This document shows, piece by piece, positions 16,295 to 25,642 of a stretch of DNA of 41,629 nt (positions within the stretch are counted from its first letter, which is position 1; each line of letters opens with the position of its first letter). The stretch covers positions 1-41,629 of the forward strand of contig CAYZGR010000025.1 of NCBI GenBank assembly GCA_964478125.1. Direction: 5' to 3'. A model generated the notes under the pieces. It saw only the letters and a list, made by a program, of their open reading frames with translations, ran no database searches and was not told the DNA's origin. The DNA is from FW021-bin31 sp964478125 (GTDB lineage: Bacteria > Bacteroidota > Bacteroidia > Chitinophagales > Chitinophagaceae). A program made the translations under genes and the position numbers.

Positions 16295-17824
16295 ATGAAA
16301 TCAAAATTATATATCTCCTTAGCCCTGCTGCTAGGTATAGTGCTTTTTATTAATCTGCTTTCGACAGAATATCACCTGCGGCTCGACCTGACCGAAGGAG
16401 GCCAGTACACCCTGAGTAAAGCTACCAAAAACATTCTACACCAGCTACAGGAACCCGTAACCGTCAAAGCGTATTTTTCAAAAGACCTCCCGCCCCGCAT
16501 CTTAAAAGCCCGTCAGGACTTTAAAGACCTGTTGATCGAATATGCCAACCGCTCCAACGGAATGGTCATGTACAAATTTATCAACCCCTCTCAATCCCCC
16601 CAAGTAGAACAACAGATAAGTCAGGACGGCATTCGTCCGGTCATGATCAACGTACGCGAAAAAGATCAGGTAAAACAGCAAAAAGCCTATATGGGAGCGG
16701 TTGTCCTTATAGGAAAGAAAAAGGAAGTTATTCCCTTTATCCGTCCGGGGGCACCCATGGAATACCAATTGTCAAGTGCTATTAAAAAAATGACTATAAA
16801 AAGGAAGCCGGTCATCGGTTTTCTACAGGGGCAGGGAGAGCCTTCGCTTGCAGAAATGAGCCAGGCGCGTCAGCAAATGGACGTACTGTATCAACCGCAG
16901 CCGGTCACTTTATCAGACACCGCTCCCGTTCCGGCCGGCATCAGGACATTGGCTATAATAGCTCCTACCGACAGCTTTTCCGGCGGCACCCTTAAACAGA
17001 TCAATCGGTTCCTGGCTGGAGGAGGACGGCTGCTGGCGGCGGTCAACCGGGTAAGTGTAAATATGAGAATGGGGCAGGGGATGCCGGTCACTACAGGGCT
17101 GGAAGGATGGCTGGCCAAAAAAGGCGTGAAGGTATGGCCTAATTTTGTCATAGATGCACAATGTGGTGCGGTCTCTATTCCACAGCAACAAGGCCCCTTC
17201 ACCTTTAACAGCAGCATTTCTTTTCCCTATTTTCCCATGATCAGCAATTTTGCTAAAAATCCTGTTACTTCGGGATTGGAGCGTGTTTTGTTGCAGTTTG
17301 GGAGCAGTATGAACTATACAGGCGACAGTTCAATGACTTTTATTCCCCTGGCGTTCACCTCCAAGTTATCCGACACTTTGCCCACCCCGCAGTTTATCAA
17401 TATTCAGCGGCAGTGGTCTCAGGAAGATTTTACCAAGAGCCGCCTGATCGTGGCTGCGGCGCTGGAAGGAAATGTTTCCGGTCTGGACAGCGCCCAAAAA
17501 ACAAAGATGGTCGTGATCGGAGACGGGGATTTTGCCGTAAACGGACCGCCTCGCCAGGCTCAACAACTTAATCCGGATAACGTAAGCTTTCTGGTAAATG
17601 CCATTGATTGGCTCTCGGATGACACAGGCCTGATCGGATTGAGAACAAAAAACATCAGCTCCCGGCCTATTGAACAATTGAGTGATTCCACCAAAACCTT
17701 TTTGAAATATCTCAACTTCCTTTTGCCGGTTCTTTTAGCGATTATTTATGGTCTCCTTCGGGCACGGCAGAACCGCATCAAAAGATTGCAAAGAATGAAA
17801 ACGCATTATGAAACAGCTCAATAA
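16295..17824 (+). CDS. gldG: Gliding motility-associated ABC transporter protein GldG
   Basis: A 509-residue membrane-anchored protein. It has an N-terminal helix (about 4-22: LYISLALLLGIVLFINLLS), a large extracytoplasmic ABC_transp_aux / DUF4350-like region (HLRLDLTEGGQYTLSKATKN, then YFSKDLPPRI and IGDGDFAVN), and a C-terminal helix (about 472-490: FLLPVLLAIIYGLLRARQN). This one-helix-at-each-end architecture defines GldG, which partners GldA and GldF. It follows gldF by 2 nt and overlaps the next gene by 17 nt. Some homologs are named after intraflagellar transport-like IFT52 domains; position settles the assignment. Confidence 0.9.
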   Translation: MKSKLYISLALLLGIVLFINLLSTEYHLRLDLTEGGQYTLSKATKNILHQLQEPVTVKAYFSKDLPPRILKARQDFKDLLIEYANRSNGMVMYKFINPSQSPQVEQQISQDGIRPVMINVREKDQVKQQKAYMGAVVLIGKKKEVIPFIRPGAPMEYQLSSAIKKMTIKRKPVIGFLQGQGEPSLAEMSQARQQMDVLYQPQPVTLSDTAPVPAGIRTLAIIAPTDSFSGGTLKQINRFLAGGGRLLAAVNRVSVNMRMGQGMPVTTGLEGWLAKKGVKVWPNFVIDAQCGAVSIPQQQGPFTFNSSISFPYFPMISNFAKNPVTSGLERVLLQFGSSMNYTGDSSMTFIPLAFTSKLSDTLPTPQFINIQRQWSQEDFTKSRLIVAAALEGNVSGLDSAQKTKMVVIGDGDFAVNGPPRQAQQLNPDNVSFLVNAIDWLSDDTGLIGLRTKNISSRPIEQLSDSTKTFLKYLNFLLPVLLAIIYGLLRARQNRIKRLQRMKTHYETAQ

Positions 17825-18734
17825 TAAGATATTAGGCTTTATCCTGGCGGGGTTGGTTATTCTGTTTATAGGAACCCGGGCCCTTCGGTCTTCACGAGAT
17901 ACGAATGTACAGCGCAACCTGATACAGTTAGATACCTCACTCGTCAGCAAGATCGTGATCTATCCTCAAAAACAGAATGGGAAAAGACTCCATTTGATCA
18001 AAAGCGGTATGCAATGGCAGGTAGTGGAGGGAAGTCGCTCCGTTCCTGCATCACAAAATGCAGTTAAAAGCCTGTTAAGCGCCATTTCTTATGTGGGAAT
18101 CAAAAGAATGGTGTCACGCAATAAAAAGGATTGGACGGATTATAATATGAGCGACACTACCGCTACCCATCTGGAAGTATATGCCGGTGATCATACCCTG
18201 GTAGATTGTTGGGTAGGTTCCGCCTCAACGGGAACGGGACCCTATACCCAAACGGCGACGTACGTCCGGATGGACAGTCTGCCACAAGTATACGAAACAG
18301 AAGGTTTTTTAGCTTCTGTAGTCAATAAAGATTTTGACGGTTGGCGAAATCACAAATTTTTACGACTAAATAAAAATAGTATTACCCGTCTGCAGTTCCA
18401 ATACCCTGCAGACAGTGGATTCACTGCTGTAAGAAAGGACTCCGTATGGATGATCGGCGACGAAAAGGCCGATTCCGCCAGGATGGCTTCCTATCTGGAT
18501 AAGGTCAGTTCTCATAACCTGTCTTCTTTTGCCGACAACTTTAAGCCCGAGGGGGACCCGGATATGAAACTTTCTATTAGCGGCAATGAAACAACGAGCG
18601 TGAATGCCTGGAAACGGGATAGTACCTGGGTAATGGAATCATCTCAACGCCCGGGCGTGTATTTTAACAGTAAAAGAGACGGATGGATCAAAGAGCTCAT
18701 GGTAAGCAAAAACTCCTTGCTGGGCGAAAAATAA
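17808..18734 (+). CDS. DUF4340 domain-containing membrane-anchored protein
   Basis: A 308-residue protein. It has an N-terminal membrane helix (about 9-22: GFILAGLVILFIG), then a beta-rich extracytoplasmic region with the DUF4340 pattern: repeated units of ITRLQFQYPADSGFTAVRKD and WMIGDEKADSARMASYLDKV. The reading frame opens inside the last codons of gldG (17-nt overlap), which implies translational coupling and probably a role alongside the GldA-F-G complex. DUF4340 genes often follow ABC-2/GldG-type genes in many phyla. Function is unknown; a scaffold or partner in the periplasm is an inference. Confidence 0.85.
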   Translation: MKQLNNKILGFILAGLVILFIGTRALRSSRDTNVQRNLIQLDTSLVSKIVIYPQKQNGKRLHLIKSGMQWQVVEGSRSVPASQNAVKSLLSAISYVGIKRMVSRNKKDWTDYNMSDTTATHLEVYAGDHTLVDCWVGSASTGTGPYTQTATYVRMDSLPQVYETEGFLASVVNKDFDGWRNHKFLRLNKNSITRLQFQYPADSGFTAVRKDSVWMIGDEKADSARMASYLDKVSSHNLSSFADNFKPEGDPDMKLSISGNETTSVNAWKRDSTWVMESSQRPGVYFNSKRDGWIKELMVSKNSLLGEK

Positions 18735-18837
18735 CGTTCTTTCTCACTTGGTATTGTTCCCTTTCTCAAAGAAATTAAATAAAATGTAGCCTTAAAATCA
18801 GAAAAAAGTTACATTAGCACAAAATTGACTTGACCTA

Positions 18838-19617
18838 ATGGACTATGAAATAAAACAAAAAGGGAAATTTAAATATGTAGAAGAAGGAGAGGGGGAGCCC
18901 CTGGTATTGCTTCATGGCTTATTTGGCGCCTTAAGCAATTTTAAGGACCTGATCGAGTATTTCAAAAAAGATTATAAGGTGGTCGTTCCGCTGCTTCCCC
19001 TGTACGAGTTAAAAGTTTTGGATACCACCGTAGGCGGACTTGCCAAATATGTCCGGCGGTTTATTGACTCGATGGATTATCAGGGGATCCATTTGCTGGG
19101 TAATTCTCTTGGAGGGCATGTGGGTCTGGTTTACGTGTTAAAACATCCTCAAAAGATAAGGTCTGTTATTTTAACGGGTAGTTCGGGCCTTTTTGAAAAC
19201 GGCATGGGCGAAACCTATCCAAAGAGAGGCGATTATGACTATATCCGAAAGAAAACCGAGCTTACATTTTATGATCCGGAGATAGCTACTAAGAAACTAG
19301 TTGATGAAGTATTTGAGATTGTAAACAACCGGTTGAAGGTCATTAAAATTATCTCCTTGGCCAAGTCGGCAATACGTCATAATTTAGGGGAAGAATTGAG
19401 GGAGATAAAGGTACCTACCTTATTGATCTGGGGACAGAATGACACGATCACTCCTCCGATGGTCGCGGAGGAGTTTCACAAGCTGATTCCCAATTCCGAG
19501 TTGTTCTTTATTAACCATTGCGGGCATGCACCGATGATGGAAGTCCCGAGGGAGTTTAACATTATCCTTGAAAACTTTCTAAACAAGCAGAAAATGGAAA
19601 GGATAGAACAAGAATGA
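18838..19617 (+). CDS. Alpha/beta hydrolase
   Basis: A 259-residue cytoplasmic hydrolase with the full catalytic triad: nucleophile Ser90 in GNSLGG (88-93), Asp202 in GQNDTITPP, and His230 in CGHAP. The oxyanion strand LVLLHGLFG (22-30) is present. The fold and length fit esterases or C-C bond hydrolases of the MhpC/BphD-like group, but the substrate is not clear. It sits 6 nt before a CBS-domain gene, so it is probably the first gene of a transcript that may continue toward nadK. In many Bacteroidota the CBS-nadK region is conserved and essential, whereas this hydrolase is a less constant member. Confidence 0.87.
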   Translation: MDYEIKQKGKFKYVEEGEGEPLVLLHGLFGALSNFKDLIEYFKKDYKVVVPLLPLYELKVLDTTVGGLAKYVRRFIDSMDYQGIHLLGNSLGGHVGLVYVLKHPQKIRSVILTGSSGLFENGMGETYPKRGDYDYIRKKTELTFYDPEIATKKLVDEVFEIVNNRLKVIKIISLAKSAIRHNLGEELREIKVPTLLIWGQNDTITPPMVAEEFHKLIPNSELFFINHCGHAPMMEVPREFNIILENFLNKQKMERIEQE

Positions 19618-19623
19618 ATTTAT

Positions 19624-20286
19624 ATGTTGGCTATTGATCTCATATCATCTGCTGTGCCGGTACTCTCTCCACGGGATAGCCCGAGTCGTGCCCTGGAGCT
19701 GATGAATGAGTTTCACACCAGTGAGCTGCCTATGGTGGAAGGCCAAAACTATCTGGGGCTTATGGAGGAAGAAAGCTTGCTGGAAACTGAAATAACGGAA
19801 GCTTACTTGTCCGGTTTTCCACTGGCTGTTTTTAAGCCGGCTGTGCAGGCGGATGTTCATTTTTTTGAAGCTATTAAGATTATAGGCGATTATAAGCTGA
19901 GCCTTCTGCCCGTTGTAGATCAAAAGAACAACTATGCGGGAGCTATAACTTCCCAGAACCTCTTGAATGCAGTTTCCCGCTTTAACGGCATTCAACAGCC
20001 CGGAGGTATCCTGGTCCTGAGCATGAAGCCGCAGGATTATATGCTTTCGGAAATTGCACGCCTCGCCGAAGCAGAAGATATTTTTTTGTTAGGTGTGCAT
20101 ACGCTCACCGAACCGGAATCGGGGCGGTTAAAAGTGATTTTAAAGACCAATCGGCAAAACCTGGATCCTTTTATAGCCTCCCTTCGGCAATTAGATTATG
20201 AAGTGATTTACCGTTTTGATATCACAGAAAATACGGAAAGTCTTCAAAGGAATTACGACAACCTGATGAACTATATAAATATGTAG
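19624..20286 (+). CDS. CBS-pair domain protein
   Basis: A 220-residue cytoplasmic protein. Two CBS motifs occupy about residues 1-125 (DLISSAVPVLSPRDSPSRAL and LSLLPVVDQKNNYAGAITSQ), followed by an ACT-like region (about 128-200: GGILVLSMKPQDYMLSEIAR, then FLLGVHTLTEP). CBS pairs bind adenosyl ligands such as ATP, AMP or SAM and sense energy state. A CBS gene directly upstream of nadK is a recurring Bacteroidota arrangement. Here a small Omp85 gene comes between them. No enzymatic domain is attached, so the role is regulatory by inference. Confidence 0.82.
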   Translation: MLAIDLISSAVPVLSPRDSPSRALELMNEFHTSELPMVEGQNYLGLMEEESLLETEITEAYLSGFPLAVFKPAVQADVHFFEAIKIIGDYKLSLLPVVDQKNNYAGAITSQNLLNAVSRFNGIQQPGGILVLSMKPQDYMLSEIARLAEAEDIFLLGVHTLTEPESGRLKVILKTNRQNLDPFIASLRQLDYEVIYRFDITENTESLQRNYDNLMNYINM

Positions 20287-20358
20287 GTTTTTGTCTTTAT
20301 TCCCCGATTAATGCTATTTTTACCCGGTTACCTACAATTACCATAGCAGAAACGATTT

Positions 20359-21840
20359 ATGTTGAGGAAGTGCTCCGCGTTATTTTTCATTTTTATTCTT
20401 GCATTTTTGCAAGTGTATGCCCAAAAGAAACGCGATCCCTGGATCTCCATTACTCCTATCCATGAGCCGGCTTCCTCGCCTGCAGTTTACAATCACCCGG
20501 CAGAAAAACATCCGCATGATACTTCTTATCTGATCATCGGAAACATTCAAATTGACGGGAACAAGCGAACAAAGCGCGATATCATTTTAAGAGAGCTTGA
20601 TCTGTATCCGGGCGACACGCTTTATGCCGATCGACTGAATACTATACTGGAGGAGAAGAGACAGCAACTGCTTAATTCTTCCCTCTTCCTTACCGTAAAT
20701 ATTTATCCGGTCAATACCTGGCTCCACCATACCGATATCAATGTGGATGTATTTGAACGGCAATATTTTCTTATTCTCCCCTCCCTCAGTCTGGCCGACC
20801 GAAATTTCAATGTTTGGTGGGTAAAACATGATCACGCCCTGAACCGGTTGAACTATGGCTTGAAATTATATGAAAATAACCTTACCGGAAATAAAGATCG
20901 CCTTGAACTGGCCGGAACACTGGGTTACACCCATCAATACATGCTCTCATACAAGCTGCCCTATTTTGATAAATCCTACAAGCAGGGGTTGGGAATTGAC
21001 ATTTCTTTTAGCCATAACAGGGAAATTAACTATGCCATTGATTCTAACAGGCAGATCTTTTTTAAGTATGATCGCTTTCTCAGGCAGGATTTCAAACTTG
21101 CGCTTCATTACACTTACAAAAAAGCAGTCCGGTTGAAACACACCTTGTCCTTATCTTATAACAGTACCAAAGTAAAAGATACCGTTTTAAAACTAAATCC
21201 TCATTTTTTTCCGAACAGCCACCTTTCTCAAAAATACTTCCGGCTGGACTATAACTTTTCTTACAAGGGAACCGATATCTGGACATATCCCCTGCATGGT
21301 TACAGCATTGATGCCACCCTTTCACGCCTGGGATTCGGCCTATTGGGAAAAATTAATGAAACAGAGCTTATCGTCAATGCAAGTAAATACTGGCAATTCT
21401 TCACAAACACTTTCGGAGAAACGAAATTTACCGGAAATATCCACCTTCCCGGTGATCAGCCTTACTTTTTATTAAAAGGGATGGGGTTCACCGGCCAGTA
21501 TCTGCGCGGACTGGAATATTACGTAACTGAAGGAGACCGCTTTGGCATTCTGTATAACACCCTGAAACAACAAGTCTTTGCTTTCAGGGTACATTCCAGG
21601 CTGCTGCCAAATGAATTTGCCAACATTCCCATACGCATGTACTTTAAAATATATGGCGACCTGGGCTATAACCACACTTCCATTCCCGGCAATCACAACA
21701 GGCTCGCCAATAAATTATTGTATTCTTATGGAATGGGGCTGGATATTGTTACCTTTTATGACGCGGTACTTAAGATCGAATACAGCATCAATTTGTTAGG
21801 GGAAAAAGGCCTATTTTTACATTTTCAATCAGCCTTTTAA
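20359..21840 (+). CDS. Omp85-family outer-membrane protein (TamA/BamA-like, single POTRA)
   Basis: A 493-residue outer-membrane protein. The signal peptide ends after VYAQ (residue 21). A single POTRA domain spans about 57-133 (IIGNIQIDGNKRTKRDIILR, ELDLYPGDTL, LLNSSLFLTVNI). It is followed by a 16-strand-like barrel region rich in aromatic, alternating residues, ending KGLFLHFQSAF with the terminal Phe used for barrel recognition. Length is much shorter than BamA (5 POTRA), so this is an auxiliary Omp85 of the TamA/patatin-associated or ShlB-like type, not the essential insertase. It lies 72 nt after the CBS gene and 32 nt before nadK. A near-match promoter (TTG-N21-TAttTTTA, 20291-20322) may serve it. 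Confidence 0.82.
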   Translation: MLRKCSALFFIFILAFLQVYAQKKRDPWISITPIHEPASSPAVYNHPAEKHPHDTSYLIIGNIQIDGNKRTKRDIILRELDLYPGDTLYADRLNTILEEKRQQLLNSSLFLTVNIYPVNTWLHHTDINVDVFERQYFLILPSLSLADRNFNVWWVKHDHALNRLNYGLKLYENNLTGNKDRLELAGTLGYTHQYMLSYKLPYFDKSYKQGLGIDISFSHNREINYAIDSNRQIFFKYDRFLRQDFKLALHYTYKKAVRLKHTLSLSYNSTKVKDTVLKLNPHFFPNSHLSQKYFRLDYNFSYKGTDIWTYPLHGYSIDATLSRLGFGLLGKINETELIVNASKYWQFFTNTFGETKFTGNIHLPGDQPYFLLKGMGFTGQYLRGLEYYVTEGDRFGILYNTLKQQVFAFRVHSRLLPNEFANIPIRMYFKIYGDLGYNHTSIPGNHNRLANKLLYSYGMGLDIVTFYDAVLKIEYSINLLGEKGLFLHFQSAF

Positions 21841-21872
21841 GGGGCTGATGAGTTGCAAAACGCGTACTCAAT

Positions 21873-22751
21873 ATGCAAATTGCCATATACAGCAGACCCA
21901 CCTCAGACGTGGAGGCTTCCAATCTTCAGGAACTATTGGACCAGTTGGATCATTTCCGGATCACCCCTGTCATTTACCGTTCCTTTTACGAATTGGTACA
22001 GTCAAAGCTGACGGGGCATCAGCACCATAAAACCTTCAGCTGCCCGGAGGAGCTTGGGGAACATACTGAATTTATGGTCAGTATGGGAGGGGATGGAACT
22101 TTGCTGGATTCTTTATGTTATGTAAAAAATAAAGACATTCCCATTATCGGTATTAATTTCGGCAGGCTGGGTTTTTTGTCCGAAATGGGTAAAAATGATA
22201 TGGATGAACTGGTACAATCCCTTATCAACCGAACCTACCAGGTAGACCGCCGCACGCTCATTCACCTGGATTCCAATATTCCCCTGTTCGGTGATATTCC
22301 TTACGGGCTGAATGAATTTGCAATTCACAAGAAAGATACTTCGGCCATGATAAAGATCCATACCTTTCTCAATGGTGAATTTCTGAATACCTATTGGGCT
22401 GACGGGCTTATTATATCTACGCCTACGGGTTCTACAGCTTATTCGTTAAGTTGTGGAGGGCCTATCGTTTTTCCCGATGCTACCAGCTTTGTGATCACTC
22501 CGGTAGCGCCTCACAATCTGAACGTCCGCCCCATAGTAGTACCCGACGATAATATTATCTCTTTTGAGATCGAAGGCCGTAGCGATCAGTTTTTATGCAC
22601 GCTTGACTCCCGGATTGAAACAGTGGATCATCAAGTACAGTTAGCTGTACGTAAAGAAGATTTTACCCTGGGGTTGTTGCGCCGAAGTGAAAACAACTTT
22701 CTAACTACTTTACGCAGTAAATTGCTGTGGGGCATTGATAAAAGGAATTAA
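21873..22751 (+). CDS. nadK: NAD kinase
   Basis: A cytoplasmic enzyme that phosphorylates NAD to NADP with ATP (or polyphosphate), the only route to NADP. At 292 residues it has the usual bacterial length. Key motifs are GGDGT (72-76, catalytic Asp74), GINFGRLGFL (93-102), NE in GLNEFAIHK, and the glycine-rich TPTGSTAYSLSCGGP (183-197). The start ATG is 32 nt after the Omp85 gene. It is co-oriented with a DUF6089-like barrel gene, the usual neighbour in Bacteroidota (normally followed by uppS and bamA, which are missing here). Confidence 0.95.
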   Translation: MQIAIYSRPTSDVEASNLQELLDQLDHFRITPVIYRSFYELVQSKLTGHQHHKTFSCPEELGEHTEFMVSMGGDGTLLDSLCYVKNKDIPIIGINFGRLGFLSEMGKNDMDELVQSLINRTYQVDRRTLIHLDSNIPLFGDIPYGLNEFAIHKKDTSAMIKIHTFLNGEFLNTYWADGLIISTPTGSTAYSLSCGGPIVFPDATSFVITPVAPHNLNVRPIVVPDDNIISFEIEGRSDQFLCTLDSRIETVDHQVQLAVRKEDFTLGLLRRSENNFLTTLRSKLLWGIDKRN

Positions 22752-22829
22752 ATAAAAAAGTTTTCTGAACGTTTAATTAAAAATGGGATCACGATGTGAA
22801 CTAAGGCTGTCCATAAACCTGTTTTCTGC

Positions 22830-23696
22830 ATGCAACTCTATCGTACAATAGCCGGTCTTTTATTATCTTTCTCTCTGATGCCCTTGGCAGGACAAGCCCA
22901 GATATTTCGTCATGATAACAATAAATACTATGTGGGAGAAATCGGCCTGGGAATTGGAGCTGCCAACTATTACGGCGATCTGAATATTCATAGCGGCTTC
23001 CAGGCCGTTAAGCCCTCAGCAGGGCTGTTCTTCCGTTATTTTTTTAATTCTTATTTTGGGGGAAGCTTCCATCTCAGATATGCACAGTTAGGTTATTCTG
23101 ATGTTTACAATAAAAAAGACACCTTTCAATACAAGCGGAATTTGAGCTTTAACACGACTATTTGGGATTTAAGCGTTCAGGGAGACTTTAATTTTTTCCG
23201 GTTCGAACCCGGTAATCCCAGGTATAATTTTACACCTTACCTAAGCCTGGGTATAGGATTCTTTCATTTCAATCCATATGCTTATTATCAGGATCAAAAA
23301 TATTTTTTACAACCCCTCGGAACGGAGGGACAGGGATCGCCTTTATATCCCGATCGTAAACTGTACAAGCTCTGGAGCGTTGAGGTCCCGGTTGAAATTG
23401 GTTTCAAATACAATTTAAACAGAAGCTGGAACCTCCAGCTGTCCGCTTCTTATCATTTTACGGGAACAGATTACCTGGATGATGTAAGTACCACCTACGC
23501 CGGACCTGGGGCTTTCCATAGCAAAGGAACGTCCATTCAGCAAATTGCAGCTATCCTGCAGGATCGTTCCGGCGTGTATGGCGCGCCCATAGGGGAAAAA
23601 GGGCGGCAACGCGGGAACAGCCAGAGTAAAGATCAGTATGTATTGGTGCAGCTCAGCCTCTCTTATCTTTTTACCCGCTATCGCTGTCCTTTCTGA
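22830..23696 (+). CDS. DUF6089-like outer-membrane beta-barrel protein
   Basis: A 288-residue protein with a signal peptide (residues 1-23, cleavage after GQAQ). It then has an eight-strand-type barrel pattern beginning YYVGEIGLGIGAANYYGDLN, with SVEVPVEIGFKYNLN and a final YVLVQLSLSYLFTRYRCPF. Position directly after nadK plus the EIG..GAANYYGDLN start are typical of the DUF6089 group. Its function is unknown. The usual next genes (uppS, bamA) are replaced by a convergent gamma-glutamyltransferase, so the conserved cluster has been broken here. Confidence 0.8.
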   Translation: MQLYRTIAGLLLSFSLMPLAGQAQIFRHDNNKYYVGEIGLGIGAANYYGDLNIHSGFQAVKPSAGLFFRYFFNSYFGGSFHLRYAQLGYSDVYNKKDTFQYKRNLSFNTTIWDLSVQGDFNFFRFEPGNPRYNFTPYLSLGIGFFHFNPYAYYQDQKYFLQPLGTEGQGSPLYPDRKLYKLWSVEVPVEIGFKYNLNRSWNLQLSASYHFTGTDYLDDVSTTYAGPGAFHSKGTSIQQIAAILQDRSGVYGAPIGEKGRQRGNSQSKDQYVLVQLSLSYLFTRYRCPF

Positions 23697-23721
23697 TCCT
23701 TTTTTTCGTCATTCTATTCTT

Positions 23722-25443
23722 TCAGAATCCGGCAGCGCTGTCATCTCCCCGATGATCGGCCACAGCCTCAATCGAATCCCCTGCAACACGGATCACCTCC
23801 GTGCGGCCAATTGCAGATCGTTGTTTAAAAGTATAGCCCATTTTTTCCATCTGCTGTTTCACGGAGTCCGGAAAGCCTTTTTCTATATAAACCAGATCCG
23901 GTTTCCATTGCATGTGAAATTTAGGTTTGTTTACGGCATCGCTCACGCTCATATTGAATTCAAGAAGATCTACCAAGGTTTGAAAGACCGAGGTAATAAT
24001 GGTGGCCCCACCCGGAGTGCCCAGTACCAGATACGGACTCTCGTCTTTTAATACAATGGTGGGGGTCATGGAGCTCAGCATCCTTTTCCCCGGAGCAATG
24101 GCATTCGCCTCTGCCCCCAATAATCCGAACATATTGGGGGCGCCGGGCTTGGCACTGAAATCGTCCATTTCATCATTGAGAAAAAAACCGGCATGCCCTA
24201 CCAGCACTTTACTTCCATACAGGTTGTTCAAAGTATAAGTAACTGAAACGGCATTGCCTGCACTATCTACTACGGAGAGATGGGTGGTCTCCTCACTTTC
24301 AGCAGGAATGACCCCCGCCGCTATCTCGCTGCTCGGCGTGGCCTTATCCGGATTATAGTTGGCCATCCTTTTCTTTAGATATGCTTCACTAACGAGTTTT
24401 TTGACCGGTACCTTCACAAAGTCGGGGTCCCCCAGGTACTTGGCACGGTCTGCATAAGCACGCCTTTCAATTTCTGTCATGAGCTGTACCGATCGCGTCG
24501 TCTCAAACCCATAGGTTCCTATAGGATAATTCTTTAGCATACCCATCATTTGCTGCACTAAGATCCCGCCGCTGGAGGGAAGGGGCATGGACACGATGGT
24601 ATAGCCCTTATAATTAAATTGGACCGGCGTCCTTTCCTTTGCCTTATAATTTTTCAGATCTTCCAGGGTGATAATTCCGCCTCCGCGTTCCATTTCTGCT
24701 ACAATTTTCCGGGCAGTTTCTCCTTCATAAAAACCGGCTTTCCCACTATCCCGGATCCGTTCCAAGGTGTTTGCCAGGTCTGTTTGCACCAATGTATCGC
24801 CCTGCTTCCATTCCTTCTCTCTGACCAATACCGGTTGTACCGTATTATACTTTTTAAAATTATCCTGTTCATAATTGAAAAGACGGGCCTGTGCCCCGGA
24901 AATAGTAAACCCTTTGGCCGCCAGATCTATGGCGGGTTGCACCAGCTCTTTTACCGGAAGCTTACCGTATTTCTTATGAGCCAGAAAAAGGCCTGCAACC
25001 GTTCCGGGCACTCCGATGGAAAGGTGTCCGTTCCTGCTGATCTCGGGATCGGCATTACCCTCTTTATCAAGATACATATCTCGGGTGGCTTTCCCCGGCG
25101 CTTTTTCCCGATAATCTATGGTTGTATTTTTCCCGTTTTTGAGGTGAAGGACCATAAAACCGCCGCCCCCGATATTGCCGGCCACAGGATAAACCACCGC
25201 AAGAGCAAGCTGGGCGGCAACCGCTGCATCTATTGCATTACCTCCTTTTCTGAGAATATGGGCTCCCACCTCGCTTGCCAACGGATGCGCTGTAGCTATC
25301 GCACCATGCTTTACGACGATCCTCTTAGTAGAAGTATATTGATAAGGATCGATCTCCCGGGCAGATCTGCCGGATGGAGTGCATGATGTCATTAATAAAC
25401 CCAATAGGAAAAGGGGGAGTTGCTTAGCAGGATTGACGATCAT
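23722..25443 (-). CDS. ggt: Gamma-glutamyltransferase, predicted lipoprotein
   Basis: A 573-residue Ntn-hydrolase that cleaves gamma-glutamyl bonds of glutathione and transfers the glutamyl group to water or amino acids. Like its family it should be made as a proenzyme that self-cleaves before Thr386 (EETTHLSVVD, 384-393), giving large and small subunits. Other conserved parts are RKGGNAIDAAVA (65-76), GGGGFM (92-97), the ETTRSVQLMTE region and GTPGG near the C-terminus. The start at 25443 gives a lipoprotein signal (LLGLLMTSC, Cys21), so the enzyme is exported and lipid-anchored; an upstream in-frame ATG at 25527 would add a non-signal 28-residue tail. It is divergent from an MDR gene across a spacer with a perfect 14-bp palindrome. 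Confidence 0.92.
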   Translation of the reverse strand: MIVNPAKQLPLFLLGLLMTSCTPSGRSAREIDPYQYTSTKRIVVKHGAIATAHPLASEVGAHILRKGGNAIDAAVAAQLALAVVYPVAGNIGGGGFMVLHLKNGKNTTIDYREKAPGKATRDMYLDKEGNADPEISRNGHLSIGVPGTVAGLFLAHKKYGKLPVKELVQPAIDLAAKGFTISGAQARLFNYEQDNFKKYNTVQPVLVREKEWKQGDTLVQTDLANTLERIRDSGKAGFYEGETARKIVAEMERGGGIITLEDLKNYKAKERTPVQFNYKGYTIVSMPLPSSGGILVQQMMGMLKNYPIGTYGFETTRSVQLMTEIERRAYADRAKYLGDPDFVKVPVKKLVSEAYLKKRMANYNPDKATPSSEIAAGVIPAESEETTHLSVVDSAGNAVSVTYTLNNLYGSKVLVGHAGFFLNDEMDDFSAKPGAPNMFGLLGAEANAIAPGKRMLSSMTPTIVLKDESPYLVLGTPGGATIITSVFQTLVDLLEFNMSVSDAVNKPKFHMQWKPDLVYIEKGFPDSVKQQMEKMGYTFKQRSAIGRTEVIRVAGDSIEAVADHRGDDSAAGF

Positions 25444-25515
25444 AAAGTTCGTTTTGAAGATGAAATGAATAGCTAAGATAATAAATACTTGTATTTCACA
25501 ACTCTTTTGAAGGTA

Positions 25516-25529
25516 TTTTGCCGGCAAAA
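25516..25529. promoter_or_regulatory. Perfect 14-bp palindrome in the ggt / MDR divergent spacer
   Basis: TTTTGCCGGCAAAA is fully self-complementary and lies 73 bp upstream of the ggt start and 113 bp upstream of the MDR start. It is a candidate operator for a dimeric regulator acting on either gene. Confidence 0.45.
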
Positions 25530-25582
25530 CAGAAAACGATCTGAATAGGAACCAAAATCTATTCCCTTTTTATAACCCGTTA

Positions 25583-25614
25583 TTTGCAAAACCAGGAATT
25601 TCTTTTTTCTTTTG
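25583..25614 (+). promoter_or_regulatory. Probable promoter of the MDR gene at 25643
   Basis: TTTG (25583-25586), 20 nt, TTCTTTTG (25607-25614), one mismatch from TAnnTTTG. Transcription would begin near 25621, so the ATG at 25622 would have no leader and the ATG at 25643 is preferred. Confidence 0.45.
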
Positions 25615-25642
25615 ACTTGTTATGGATAATAAATATAAATTT

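Noticed and set aside
24619..25386. 255-residue plus-strand open frame
   Set aside because: Lies fully antisense to the strongly supported gamma-glutamyltransferase gene.
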